A stretch of DNA of 18,403 nucleotides from Bacillota bacterium (GTDB lineage: Bacteria; Bacillota; Clostridia; Christensenellales; CAG-138): positions 1 to 18,403 of the forward strand of contig JAEYHP010000058.1 in NCBI GenBank assembly GCA_023409435.1, in the 5' to 3' direction. Shown one piece after another: positions 5,545 to 12,745 of this stretch. The position numbers and the translations under genes were made by a program. Numbering within the stretch: position 1 is the stretch's first letter; each line of letters begins with the position of its first letter. Below the pieces are notes generated by a model. The model saw only the letters and a list, made by a program, of their open reading frames with translations. It did not search any database and was not told the DNA's origin.

Positions 5545-8244
5545 ATGAAGCATACTTTCAAACGGCTTGCGGTTCTTCTGGGAGTATTCCTGTTGTTACC
5601 CGCGTCTGCGCAAGCGGCTACGGGGGTCCCGCAGGAGGCGATCGACGCGCGGGAAAGCGTGTTCCGCATTTTTTGCGAGGATGAAGAGTGGGAATATTCC
5701 GGTTCCAGCTTTGTAATCTCAGCGGATGACCGTGGGACCTATATCGCTACCAACTACCATGTGGTGGAGGATGCTTTTGAAGATACCATCGTCATTGTGC
5801 TGCATGACGGGGAGGAACTGCCGGTTGAAATCGTCGGGTACGATCAGGATGCGGACTTATGCATTCTAAAAACGGTTGACGCCATAGAAAACGTCACGCC
5901 ATTAAAGCTTGCAAAGGATGAGGAAATCGACGTCGGCCGCGCCGTATACACGCTGGGGTTCCCCGGGGCGGGGGATTACCTGCTGGATGAATACGCCTAC
6001 GCCGTTAATGATATTACCGTAACGGACGGTATTATCAGCGCAGTTAAGCATGTCACGGTAGGCGGCAGTGAAATTACGATGCTTCAAATGAACGCAACCA
6101 TCAATTCCGGCAGTTCGGGCGGGCCGCTCTTGAACAGCAGGGGAGAGGTTTTGGGCATCAATTCATTGCAGATTGCCGAGGCAAACGACGTATATGCGGC
6201 TGTCAGCGTGAACCACCTGAAAGATCTGCTGGAGGAATACGATGTCTCTCTGCCTGTGGAGGAAGAAAAGCCTCAGCAGGCGGCAACGGCCAATACAGCG
6301 CAGACAAACGAAGCGGGCGGCTCCATATTGATACCGGTACTCATTGGGGTGGTTGTTGCGGCTTTACTTGCCATGGGGGTATTTTCCCTGGTGAAGTTCC
6401 GGAAAAAACCGATTTCCCTTGATGTGCTGATGCAAAGAAGGCTTCAGCCCTACTCCATGGAGGAAGCGAAACAAAAACTTCAGCCAATCATCAACAACCT
6501 TGTTCCCCTTCATATCCGCGGGGAGGTGCATGGGAGCATCTATCCCGCCAATATAGTTGTGGACCAGTTCGGAAATCTTGCTTTGGGAAGACCCCATAAG
6601 CAAAGCGGCGTAAACAGGCAGACCGCTCCTTATGTATCCATGGAGCAGTATGCCGCGGACGGTACTGCGGGTACCTATTCGGACGTATATGCGCTTGGCG
6701 CGGTATTGTATTATCTCATCACAAGAAAAGAGCCGGACACGGTGCTTGTCCGCCTGCAAAATGATACGCTGCAGGCGTCGCTGGATGCATCCTTTATTAC
6801 GGAAAGGGAACGGGCGGCTTTATTGACTGCGCTGGCGCTGAAAAAGGAAGAACGCCTGCACGATGTGGGCGCGTTTTCAAACGCGCTTCGGATTCAAAGT
6901 CAACCGCTCATGCCCGTTCAAAATCAACCGCTCATGCCTGCTCAAAATCAGCCTTCCATACCCGCTCCTATGGGCCCTGCGCAGGCCCATTATCCCCGCC
7001 GGCATCGTGTGCGGGGCAACATATCAAGGCCCGCAGTGCTGATTACATGCGGCGTCCTGCTGTTTGGCGTTCTCGGCACCATATGGATGATCAACGGCAT
7101 TCGCTACCGGCAGGCGATCAGCTATTTGGATCAGGAGAATTACGCGGATGCGCGCAATTCGATTTCCGGCACCCTTATGATGTATCAGGACACAGCGGAG
7201 CTGGCCTACTATATCAATTCGGCTTATTTCCTTGAACTTGGGTATTACGATGAGGCGAAGGAGCGGTTTGTTTCCCTGGGCGATTATCGAAACGCAAAGG
7301 AAATGGCGCAGGAATGCGACTACCGAAAAGCGCTGGCGACACTTGAAACCGGCGATTACGCTGCCGCAAAGAAAGCGTTCGAGGTGTTGGGCGACTATTC
7401 CGATGCGAAAAATATGGCGCTTGAGTGTGAATACCAAAGGGCGTCCGATTTCTTAAAGGAAGAGCAATATGATGCGGCTCGGCGCATATTTGAAGAGCTT
7501 GCCGGTGCCAATTACCGGGATGCAAACGACATGGCGAAAGAAACGATTTACCAGAAGGCCATGGGTATTTATGAGCGCTTCATAAAAGCGGATCCTGAGG
7601 ATCGATATGATATCAGAATTGACGTTGCAAAGGATTTACTTTATTCCATTTACGGATATTCCGACGCAGGTCAAATGACTATTTGGGTTGACAATGTGAT
7701 TTATCAGGAAGGTGTTCTGTGGTTTGATAAAATCGTAGAGCTTCACCAGGACGGATATCCAAATTCTGACCTGCCTGGAGCGGATGATCTGTATGAATCG
7801 TACTTAACAAAAGCACAGTATTATTTCTGGCTTAGTCCAGTGATGGAAGATAGCAACCGCTATATTGAGGTCTGTACATTATTGGCGGACGGCACAATCG
7901 ACTGGCCGGAGACAAGTAAGCGATTGACTAGGTTTTTGCAGTTTGAACCGGCGAAGGAGATCATCTTATGCGATTCGCTTATAAACTACTTCCTCATTGG
8001 CTCTTGGAAGGGGGACGGCCGGTATTTTAAAGTTAAAACGGATGATGATGGATATCTCTTCAGTGATAATTTTATTACCATCTATGAAAGCGGATATCAT
8101 GTCATCATTGAAGATCTTGAGTATTCCGTTGGCAACGATAAGCGCGGTTGGAAAAAGGTTGTCAGATTTTCCTTTACAGACAGCAATACAATGGAGGCCT
8201 ATCTGTTCTCAAACGGAAAGACATATACGCTCAAAAGGCAATAA
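5545..8244 (+). CDS. HtrA-like serine protease fused to a kinase C-lobe (pseudokinase) and TPR-like repeats
   Basis: 899 residues in this order. A signal-like peptide (1-24, 'ASAQA' cut site). A trypsin-like domain (about 28-232) with triad His72 ('ATNYHVV'), Asp104 ('DADLCILK') and Ser191 ('GSSGGPL'). A membrane helix (261-284). A cytosolic segment (about 316-450) that matches only the C-lobe of Ser/Thr kinases: 'EVHGSIYPANIVVDQFGN' for the catalytic loop, with Ser in place of the catalytic Asp, no DFG, and no N-lobe Lys; then 'PYVSMEQY', 'SDVYALGAVLYYLIT' and 'ALALKKEERL'. A Gln/Pro-rich repeat (452-478). A second helix (496-516). TPR-like repeats (about 520-680) of the 'Y..A...L..GDY..A...F' type. 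A beta-rich tail (about 818-899). The protease and the C-terminal half are outside, the pseudokinase inside. ATG 5545 is preferred for its signal peptide, though its GAGGG site is weak. The role is unknown; a stress-sensing protease is an inference. Confidence 0.85.
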   Translation: MKHTFKRLAVLLGVFLLLPASAQAATGVPQEAIDARESVFRIFCEDEEWEYSGSSFVISADDRGTYIATNYHVVEDAFEDTIVIVLHDGEELPVEIVGYDQDADLCILKTVDAIENVTPLKLAKDEEIDVGRAVYTLGFPGAGDYLLDEYAYAVNDITVTDGIISAVKHVTVGGSEITMLQMNATINSGSSGGPLLNSRGEVLGINSLQIAEANDVYAAVSVNHLKDLLEEYDVSLPVEEEKPQQAATANTAQTNEAGGSILIPVLIGVVVAALLAMGVFSLVKFRKKPISLDVLMQRRLQPYSMEEAKQKLQPIINNLVPLHIRGEVHGSIYPANIVVDQFGNLALGRPHKQSGVNRQTAPYVSMEQYAADGTAGTYSDVYALGAVLYYLITRKEPDTVLVRLQNDTLQASLDASFITERERAALLTALALKKEERLHDVGAFSNALRIQSQPLMPVQNQPLMPAQNQPSIPAPMGPAQAHYPRRHRVRGNISRPAVLITCGVLLFGVLGTIWMINGIRYRQAISYLDQENYADARNSISGTLMMYQDTAELAYYINSAYFLELGYYDEAKERFVSLGDYRNAKEMAQECDYRKALATLETGDYAAAKKAFEVLGDYSDAKNMALECEYQRASDFLKEEQYDAARRIFEELAGANYRDANDMAKETIYQKAMGIYERFIKADPEDRYDIRIDVAKDLLYSIYGYSDAGQMTIWVDNVIYQEGVLWFDKIVELHQDGYPNSDLPGADDLYESYLTKAQYYFWLSPVMEDSNRYIEVCTLLADGTIDWPETSKRLTRFLQFEPAKEIILCDSLINYFLIGSWKGDGRYFKVKTDDDGYLFSDNFITIYESGYHVIIEDLEYSVGNDKRGWKKVVRFSFTDSNTMEAYLFSNGKTYTLKRQ

Positions 8245-8273
8245 CTTGTTCGCATAATAGGCTGCGATGTTAG

Positions 8274-9407
8274 CTACATCACCTTCCGAATATTGAACAT
8301 CGCGTTGAGCGACTGATAATCCGTAATGGGGAAATCTTCAATCGTGCGGAAGCTGACCCCGCCTAAGCCATAGATCCTTACCAACTCCAAAATGGATTGG
8401 CTGGTGCATCTGTTGGCGCACCAGACGATGGTTTCATTGCCCATAGTGTCGGTATAGCTGAAGTACATCGTACCGGTCCGGGAATCCATCTGAAAGCTTG
8501 CGCCTACTTGGGCGGCAAGGCGCTCCGCCTCCGCAATGGTTAATAAAGCAGGCGACGTTTGGGGCTGAGCAAGCGGTTGCGAGTAGAAGCAGCAGTTGGG
8601 GACTCCTATGATGAGTTTCCATTCGGGAACGAGTTCCGTTGAAAAATCCATCGCCTGCTGCGCCAGGTCCAATACCGGCGCTTCCAAATTGACATTGCAG
8701 GCCCATTCGTTGGTTCGAATGAGGAACCGGTCGGCCAATGTTTCATATTCCGCTGCCGGAAGCAACTGCGCCAGGGCGCTTTCTTGGCTTAAAATCGTTA
8801 TGATCCGAACAACAATGAACATTTGATGATTTTGCGCGTGCAGCATGTCTTCAAGCTCTTGTATAAAGCTGATATATGCCGGAAAATTCTCCGGGGTAAC
8901 AAACTCAAAATCGATATTGGCGCCATAATAGTTGTTTTCGCTTACGGCCGCCACAATTTCAGAAATGAGCATTTGCCTGGTCGCGGGGTTGCCCAGCACG
9001 GCGTGAACCAGCGCGCTGGAATATAATCCGTCTTCGGATGTATTGGATACGACCAGCATGGGCGCAACTTTAAATTGCCGGGCGGTTTCTATCATCTGCA
9101 TATTATTGACGCCAACCAGGTGTCCGGACAGCGTAATCCGGCCGCCGATAATGCTTAAATACGTCAGATAGGGCAAAACCTCGCGCAGATACGCCTCATC
9201 GACATCGGGGTAGACGTAGCCGTTGGTTTCAATCGCGGGACGTCCTTGGGGGAAGGGCGGCAGCTGGACCGTCTCGCCTATTACAAGCGCGCGTTCAGTG
9301 ATCCCTGGATTGACGGACACAAGCTGGCGCGTTGTCATGCCATGCTTTCTGGCAATGGAATATATGGTATCGCCCGGCTGCACGATGTACTCGTTCAATT
9401 GCCTCAC
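8274..9407 (-). CDS. LysM plus glycoside hydrolase family 18 protein (SleL/YaaH-like spore enzyme)
   Basis: One LysM domain ('EYIVQPGDTIYSIARKHGM' to 'LVIGETVQLP', about residues 6-50) precedes a GH18 TIM-barrel. The GH18 active-site strand reads 'YYGANIDFEF' with Asp166 and the catalytic acid Glu168; the first two Asp of the D-x2-D-x-D-x-E signature are Tyr and Asn, as is common in the spore subgroup. No signal peptide is visible, which fits SleL/YaaH, made in the mother cell and placed in the spore coat or cortex, where it cuts cortical peptidoglycan or muramic-lactam fragments at germination. Start: GTG 9407 has GGAAGG at ideal distance; the frame stays open to 9449 (ATG) but with no ribosome site, and several ATG codons lie between. 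The 3' end faces the protease gene, 29 bases apart. Bacillus SleL has two LysM domains; here there is one. Confidence 0.85.
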   Translation of the reverse strand: MRQLNEYIVQPGDTIYSIARKHGMTTRQLVSVNPGITERALVIGETVQLPPFPQGRPAIETNGYVYPDVDEAYLREVLPYLTYLSIIGGRITLSGHLVGVNNMQMIETARQFKVAPMLVVSNTSEDGLYSSALVHAVLGNPATRQMLISEIVAAVSENNYYGANIDFEFVTPENFPAYISFIQELEDMLHAQNHQMFIVVRIITILSQESALAQLLPAAEYETLADRFLIRTNEWACNVNLEAPVLDLAQQAMDFSTELVPEWKLIIGVPNCCFYSQPLAQPQTSPALLTIAEAERLAAQVGASFQMDSRTGTMYFSYTDTMGNETIVWCANRCTSQSILELVRIYGLGGVSFRTIEDFPITDYQSLNAMFNIRKVM

Positions 9408-9506
9408 ACCCATCCTTCCACACGGTATCATCTTATTCATATGAGGCATGAATGCGCGCCATGCTTTCGAATGAAGGAAACTGTAAGTTTGTTCCAGACG
9501 GGTCGA

Positions 9507-9923
9507 CTACAGTTCGCTCTGATATTTGCTCATTAAAACCATGCCGATGACGTTATAGGCCGCATACACCGTCACAACGGCCAGCGTCATCCAAAGCGGG
9601 GCGGAAATAAGTATGTTCAGATAAGCGACCGCCATAATAAGCCACTGCGTAATATCGCCCGCTTTGGCCTTTGCACGGTTGCGGATCATCGTGTTCCGCT
9701 CATCCTTATATTCGATTTTCTTTTGTCTCTCAAGTTCGGGATGCTTGCGCTCCACATGCTGTGTGACGAGGCTGGAGACGCTTACGCTAAACAATCCGCC
9801 TCCAATGCCGATTAAAGTTCCGGCAACGGTTTTCACACCTTCACTGTCAAAATAGAAGCTTGCCCCGATACAACATAAACTCAGTAGTAACGCCGCAATG
9901 GCAAAAATGCGTTTCTTATTCAT
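9507..9923 (-). CDS. Small four-helix membrane protein paired with XRE regulator
   Basis: 138 residues with hydrophobic stretches at about 5-24, 32-54, 92-108 and 110-132. Between helices 2 and 3 is a charged cytoplasmic hairpin: 'ERKHPELERQKKIEYKDERN' followed by 'RAKAKAGD'. I recognise this type as a membrane protein commonly encoded just after a short XRE regulator in Firmicutes, but I do not know a proven function. The first eight bases overlap the end of the XRE gene (9916-9923), with GAGGAGG six bases upstream of ATG 9923, so the two are co-transcribed and probably co-translated. Frames that start further 5' run inside the XRE gene and are not supported. Confidence 0.8.
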   Translation of the reverse strand: MNKKRIFAIAALLLSLCCIGASFYFDSEGVKTVAGTLIGIGGGLFSVSVSSLVTQHVERKHPELERQKKIEYKDERNTMIRNRAKAKAGDITQWLIMAVAYLNILISAPLWMTLAVVTVYAAYNVIGMVLMSKYQSEL

Positions 9924-10122
9924 GGTTTTCCTCCTCATAGATAAAAATCTCTTCAATCGACATTTCAAAATAGCGCGCAATTTTGAAGGCAAGCAGTATG
10001 GAGGGGTTGTACCTGCCGTTTTCCAGCGAGCCGATCGTTTGCCGGGATACCTCCAGGGCCGCCGCCAGTTCCTCCTGTTTGATGCCACGCTGCTTGCGTA
10101 TTTCTTCCAGCTTGTTTTTCAA
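9916..10122 (-). CDS. XRE-family helix-turn-helix regulator, 68 aa
   Basis: A minimal HTH_3 (Cro/CI-like) protein: 'LEEIRKQRGIKQEELAAALEVSRQTIGSLENGRYNPS' is the five-helix DNA-binding domain with recognition helix 'SRQTIGSLENG', ending in 'ARYFEMSIEEIFIYEEENHE'. It belongs to the small YozG/YgzD-like type. Start: TTG 10122, with GGGAGG at 10131-10136; no ATG is available at a sensible place, so a non-ATG start is likely and would lower expression. It overlaps the membrane protein gene. Its promoter (10168-10196) is flanked by two inverted 15-base repeats, so it probably represses itself and its partner. Confidence 0.9.
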   Translation of the reverse strand: MKNKLEEIRKQRGIKQEELAAALEVSRQTIGSLENGRYNPSILLAFKIARYFEMSIEEIFIYEEENHE

Positions 10123-10143
10123 TTGATCGCCTCCCAGTCTGAA

Positions 10144-10158
10144 ATGGAAAGTAAGCTT
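10144..10158. promoter_or_regulatory. Proximal operator-like repeat of the XRE cassette
   Basis: ATGGAAAGTAAGCTT on the + strand. It is the inverted partner of 10195-10209, matching at 14 of 15 positions. On the - strand it lies about 10 bases downstream of the -10 hexamer, just after the likely transcription start, a placement typical of repression. Confidence 0.6.
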
Positions 10159-10167
10159 TACATGATC

Positions 10168-10196
10168 AGAATACTACAACACCTTGCTCATGTCAA
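10168..10196 (-). promoter_or_regulatory. Consensus sigma-A promoter of the XRE-membrane protein cassette
   Basis: On the - strand: a perfect TTGACA (10191-10196), a 17-base spacer and TATTCT (10168-10173). The strongest -35 in the window. The -35 end overlaps the distal operator-like repeat by two bases. Confidence 0.8.
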
Positions 10197-10209
10197 GCAT
10201 ACTTTCCAT
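10195..10209. promoter_or_regulatory. Distal operator-like repeat of the XRE cassette
   Basis: AAGCATACTTTCCAT on the + strand, the near-perfect reverse complement of 10144-10158. The two centres are 51 bases apart, about five helical turns, so dimers on each site would sit on the same DNA face and could bridge over the promoter. Confidence 0.6.
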
Positions 10210-10260
10210 AAATGGTCTTCGGATTTATTTTCGGGAACAGAGAGGATTTCATTTGGGGCT

Positions 10261-10289
10261 TTGCTTTCCTTTTTGCGTTGTGTTATAAT
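10261..10289 (+). promoter_or_regulatory. Promoter of the tRNA-Arg gene
   Basis: TTGCTT (10261-10266), a 17-base spacer and a perfect TATAAT (10284-10289), 13 bases before the first tRNA base. A short G/A discriminator stretch follows. Confidence 0.8.
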
Positions 10290-10301
10290 CGATTGGGACT
10301 T

Positions 10302-10378
10302 GCGCCCGTAGCCCAGTTGGATAGAGCGACAGACTCCGACTCTGTAGGTCGCACGTTCGAATCGTGTCGGGCGCGCCA
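10302..10378 (+). tRNA. tRNA-Arg (anticodon CCG)
   Basis: Full cloverleaf with encoded CCA. Acceptor stem 10302-10308 with 10368-10374, seven perfect pairs; discriminator G 10375; CCA 10376-10378. Anticodon stem ACAGA/TCTGT (10329-10333 with 10341-10345) and loop CTCCGAC, giving anticodon CCG at 10336-10338, which reads CGG. Five-base variable loop; T stem GCACG/CGTGT with loop TTCGAAT. The D stem (10311-10314 with GAGC) has a C-A mismatch in its third pair. It has its own promoter and terminator. Confidence 0.96.
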
Positions 10379-10382
10379 AGAG

Positions 10383-10418
10383 AAAACCCCGAGAAACTCT
10401 AGGTTTCTGGGGGTTTTT
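10383..10418 (+). terminator. Terminator of the tRNA-Arg gene
   Basis: Stem of 8 bp (10383-10390 with 10410-10417) plus 6 more inner pairs after one G-G mismatch, a five-base loop and a T run to 10418. The A4 on the 5' side could also give weak termination of transcripts arriving on the - strand from the chemotaxis gene. Confidence 0.85.
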
Positions 10419-10454
10419 CTATTTCCTGTCTTGCATTCTTTTCGATCTTGTTTT

Positions 10455-10504
10455 TTGGATTTGGCGCATGATGCTTCAAAAAGCGCAAAATCCAATGTTT
10501 TTTT
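10455..10504 (+). terminator. Second, backup terminator downstream of the tRNA
   Basis: 13-base arms (10455-10467 with 10483-10495) match at 12 positions, with a 15-base loop and a T7 run at 10498-10504. It faces the 3' end of the chemotaxis gene, so it would keep tRNA read-through from running into that gene antisense. Confidence 0.65.
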
Positions 10505-10577
10505 CTTAAGTCAGGCCGGTTTTCCAGCCCGAAGCTCATCTGATTAATTTCGGCGATGCTTGTGCATCGTTGGCGTC

Positions 10578-12398
10578 TCAATATTTTCCGTTATCTAAGA
10601 TGGCTTCGCGGGCTGCAATGCTTGCCATTGTTGGTTCCTGAGGCAAGAAAATGTCCAGATAACCGCGCGTTTTAGTACTCGAATCCAACTTGAATTTTCC
10701 AACCTCCTGACGTAGTGCAGCAGCTTGCGCAGACATCTCCTCGCTTGTCGCAGAATTCTCTTCTGCGGTGGCTGCATTGGTCTGTATAACAGAGGATACC
10801 TGCTCCAGGCCCTGCTTGATTTGCTCAATTGCCGTGGCCTGCTCAGCGGATGCCTGTTCAATGTGGGCGAAACTTTTCGTCACCTTGAGTGTATTTATCC
10901 CTACCTCCTGTAAAATTTGCGCGGTTTGCGCTGTCATTTGAGTACCTCTGGATACGGAAGCAACAGAGTTTTGGATAAGCGCTGCGGTCTGTTGCGCGGC
11001 TTCCTTGGATTTCGCGGCAAGGATGCGGACTTCTTCGGCTACAACAGCAAATCCCCTTCCGGCGTTTCCGGCGCGGGCCGCTTCAATGGCAGCGTTCAAC
11101 GCAAGAATGTTGGTCTGGAAGGCAATGTCTTCGATCACCTTGGTAATGTTCACGATTTGAGCGGATGCGGTACCTATTTCCGCCATGGCCTCGGTAAGCT
11201 GCTTCATATGATCGTTTCCGGCATTTACGCCAGCGCCAGCCTCATCAAAATAGCAAGAGGCCGCTTTGACGTTTGCCGAATTCTCTGCTGCCTGTTCAGC
11301 GATTCTTGTAACGGAAGCATTCAGTTCTTCGATGGAGGAGGCTTGTTCTGTGGAACCTGCTGCAAGAGCCTGAGCTCCGCTTGCAACTTGAGAGGCGCCT
11401 GTGCTGACCTGTTCAGAGGCAATATCAATTAATGTCAATATCTGGTTGAGGGACAATGAGATGCCGAGCAGAGCTGTCTTAATGGATGCAAACTCTCCCT
11501 CGTATACTTGAGACAGCCGTACTCGCATATCTCCTTGCTGCATGGCTTCCAGCACTGATGTAATTTCACGAATATAATTGTAATACTCACCTAGTCTTAC
11601 CAAAATTTGGCCCATCGCCTGGGAGAGTTGTCCAACTTCATCTTTGGTAAAAGCCTTTTCATTTATTGAAAGCGTCAGTTCACCTTGGGCAATACGTCTA
11701 CTGATACCGGTTATGGATTGTATACTCTTTTTTAAGTAAAGCAGGACGCTAATTGCCAGTACAGTCAATACCACTACTATAATTCCAACGGAAACAAGCG
11801 ACGTGACCGTGGTATTTGCGATTTGCCCCTGAATCGTAGTCGTACTGTACTTTGCATACTCCTCAAGCAGCTCAGTCATAATGTTTATGTTTTCTCTTGC
11901 CGAATCGAAAGCTGCAATGTGCGCCTTATAATCTCCGGCTCCGGTTATCGGGTCGTAATTCTCCAGCCACTGGCCGTAACTGACCATGAACTGCTGGTAA
12001 AGCTGTTCGAGTGTAACTCCTGCCGTGGAATGCTGAAATACTTTATATAGCTCGTGATTTTCTCGAATTTTCGCATACGCATCTTCCATTCGGGTCTGCA
12101 CCTGATTTACATTCTCGCTGAAGTCGGCGGTAAGGCTATCCTTCTTATCTGCCGGTATCACGTTTCCTTGGGTCCGCAGGAGCAAAAACTGATCCTCCAC
12201 GACATAAGCCTGATAAAAATCTCTATCCGCATTGATGAGCGCTGCAGTAGGGATAAAGAGCTCATCATACAGTTTTTCTTGAGTAGCATTATTTACAGAG
12301 TTCATTTTGAAGATAAACAGCACGGAAACGGCTACAAGTGCAATTAATGAGGGGATACTTATCAACAACAACTTTAGGGTAATAGACATATTTTTCAC
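10578..12398 (-). CDS. Methyl-accepting chemotaxis protein
   Basis: About 606 residues. TM1 at 8-31; an extracytoplasmic helical sensor (about 32-195) resembling a four-helix bundle; TM2 at about 200-222; a HAMP domain (about 223-277) and a second HAMP-like stretch ('VLEAMQQGDMRVRLS...'); then the coiled-coil signalling domain. The conserved hairpin tip 'DIAFQTNILALNAAIEAARAG' is cut here to its core 'FQTNILALNAAIEAARAG', followed by 'GRGFAVVAEEVR'. The tip binds CheW/CheA. The C-terminus has an unusual short tail ending 'ILDNGKY'. GTG 12398 is preferred because AGGAAG lies six bases upstream; a GTG at 12413 has no ribosome site. The ligand cannot be told. No che or flagellar gene is in the window, so it is an orphan receptor here. 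Confidence 0.9.
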   Translation of the reverse strand: MKNMSITLKLLLISIPSLIALVAVSVLFIFKMNSVNNATQEKLYDELFIPTAALINADRDFYQAYVVEDQFLLLRTQGNVIPADKKDSLTADFSENVNQVQTRMEDAYAKIRENHELYKVFQHSTAGVTLEQLYQQFMVSYGQWLENYDPITGAGDYKAHIAAFDSARENINIMTELLEEYAKYSTTTIQGQIANTTVTSLVSVGIIVVVLTVLAISVLLYLKKSIQSITGISRRIAQGELTLSINEKAFTKDEVGQLSQAMGQILVRLGEYYNYIREITSVLEAMQQGDMRVRLSQVYEGEFASIKTALLGISLSLNQILTLIDIASEQVSTGASQVASGAQALAAGSTEQASSIEELNASVTRIAEQAAENSANVKAASCYFDEAGAGVNAGNDHMKQLTEAMAEIGTASAQIVNITKVIEDIAFQTNILALNAAIEAARAGNAGRGFAVVAEEVRILAAKSKEAAQQTAALIQNSVASVSRGTQMTAQTAQILQEVGINTLKVTKSFAHIEQASAEQATAIEQIKQGLEQVSSVIQTNAATAEENSATSEEMSAQAAALRQEVGKFKLDSSTKTRGYLDIFLPQEPTMASIAAREAILDNGKY

Positions 12399-12745
12399 AG
12401 AAGTCTTCCTCACATTACATGTTTTAGTAGTTGGCTAAAGCAGGGACGGCAGACAGGTGCGGATGTTTCTGAACAGGCGGGAATTGAGAATTTAAGAAAT
12501 AGTCCCTAAGTATTATTCCAAGTTTCCTTGATATATATTTCGACAAATTTATCATAAATATGACTTATTTTTTAACATTTGTGATAATCAATTATAGGAA
12601 TAATGCCATTTTGAATGTGTTAGCGGGTTTGCTCATATAGAAATGTTGGCTTCCTTTGGCCTAATATGGTAGGATATGCTTGTATGATATCTGTCATGAC
12701 TGGCGGTGCGCAGGATACGGCTGAACGATATTGGGAGGAACCTTT
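12399..12745. other. AT-rich intergenic region between divergent genes
   Basis: About 350 bases between the divergent chemotaxis receptor and metallo-hydrolase genes. No gene, RNA gene or clear riboswitch is seen. Bases 12490-12610 are strongly AT-rich. On the - strand, TAAA (12571-12574) and GATAA (12549-12553) are 17 bases apart, roughly a motility-sigma (sigma-D) arrangement. On the + strand, TTGGCT (12646-12651) and TAGGAT (12670-12675), 18 apart, could serve the metallo-hydrolase. Both are weak. Confidence 0.4.

Noticed and set aside
5545..8244. An active Ser/Thr kinase within the 899-residue protein
   Set aside because: No N-lobe, no ATP lysine, Ser for the catalytic Asp and no DFG.
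12399..12500. A cyclic-di-GMP (GEMM) riboswitch ahead of the chemotaxis gene
   Set aside because: The conserved GEMM loop sequences are absent on the - strand leader; only an AT-rich region and ordinary bases are seen.
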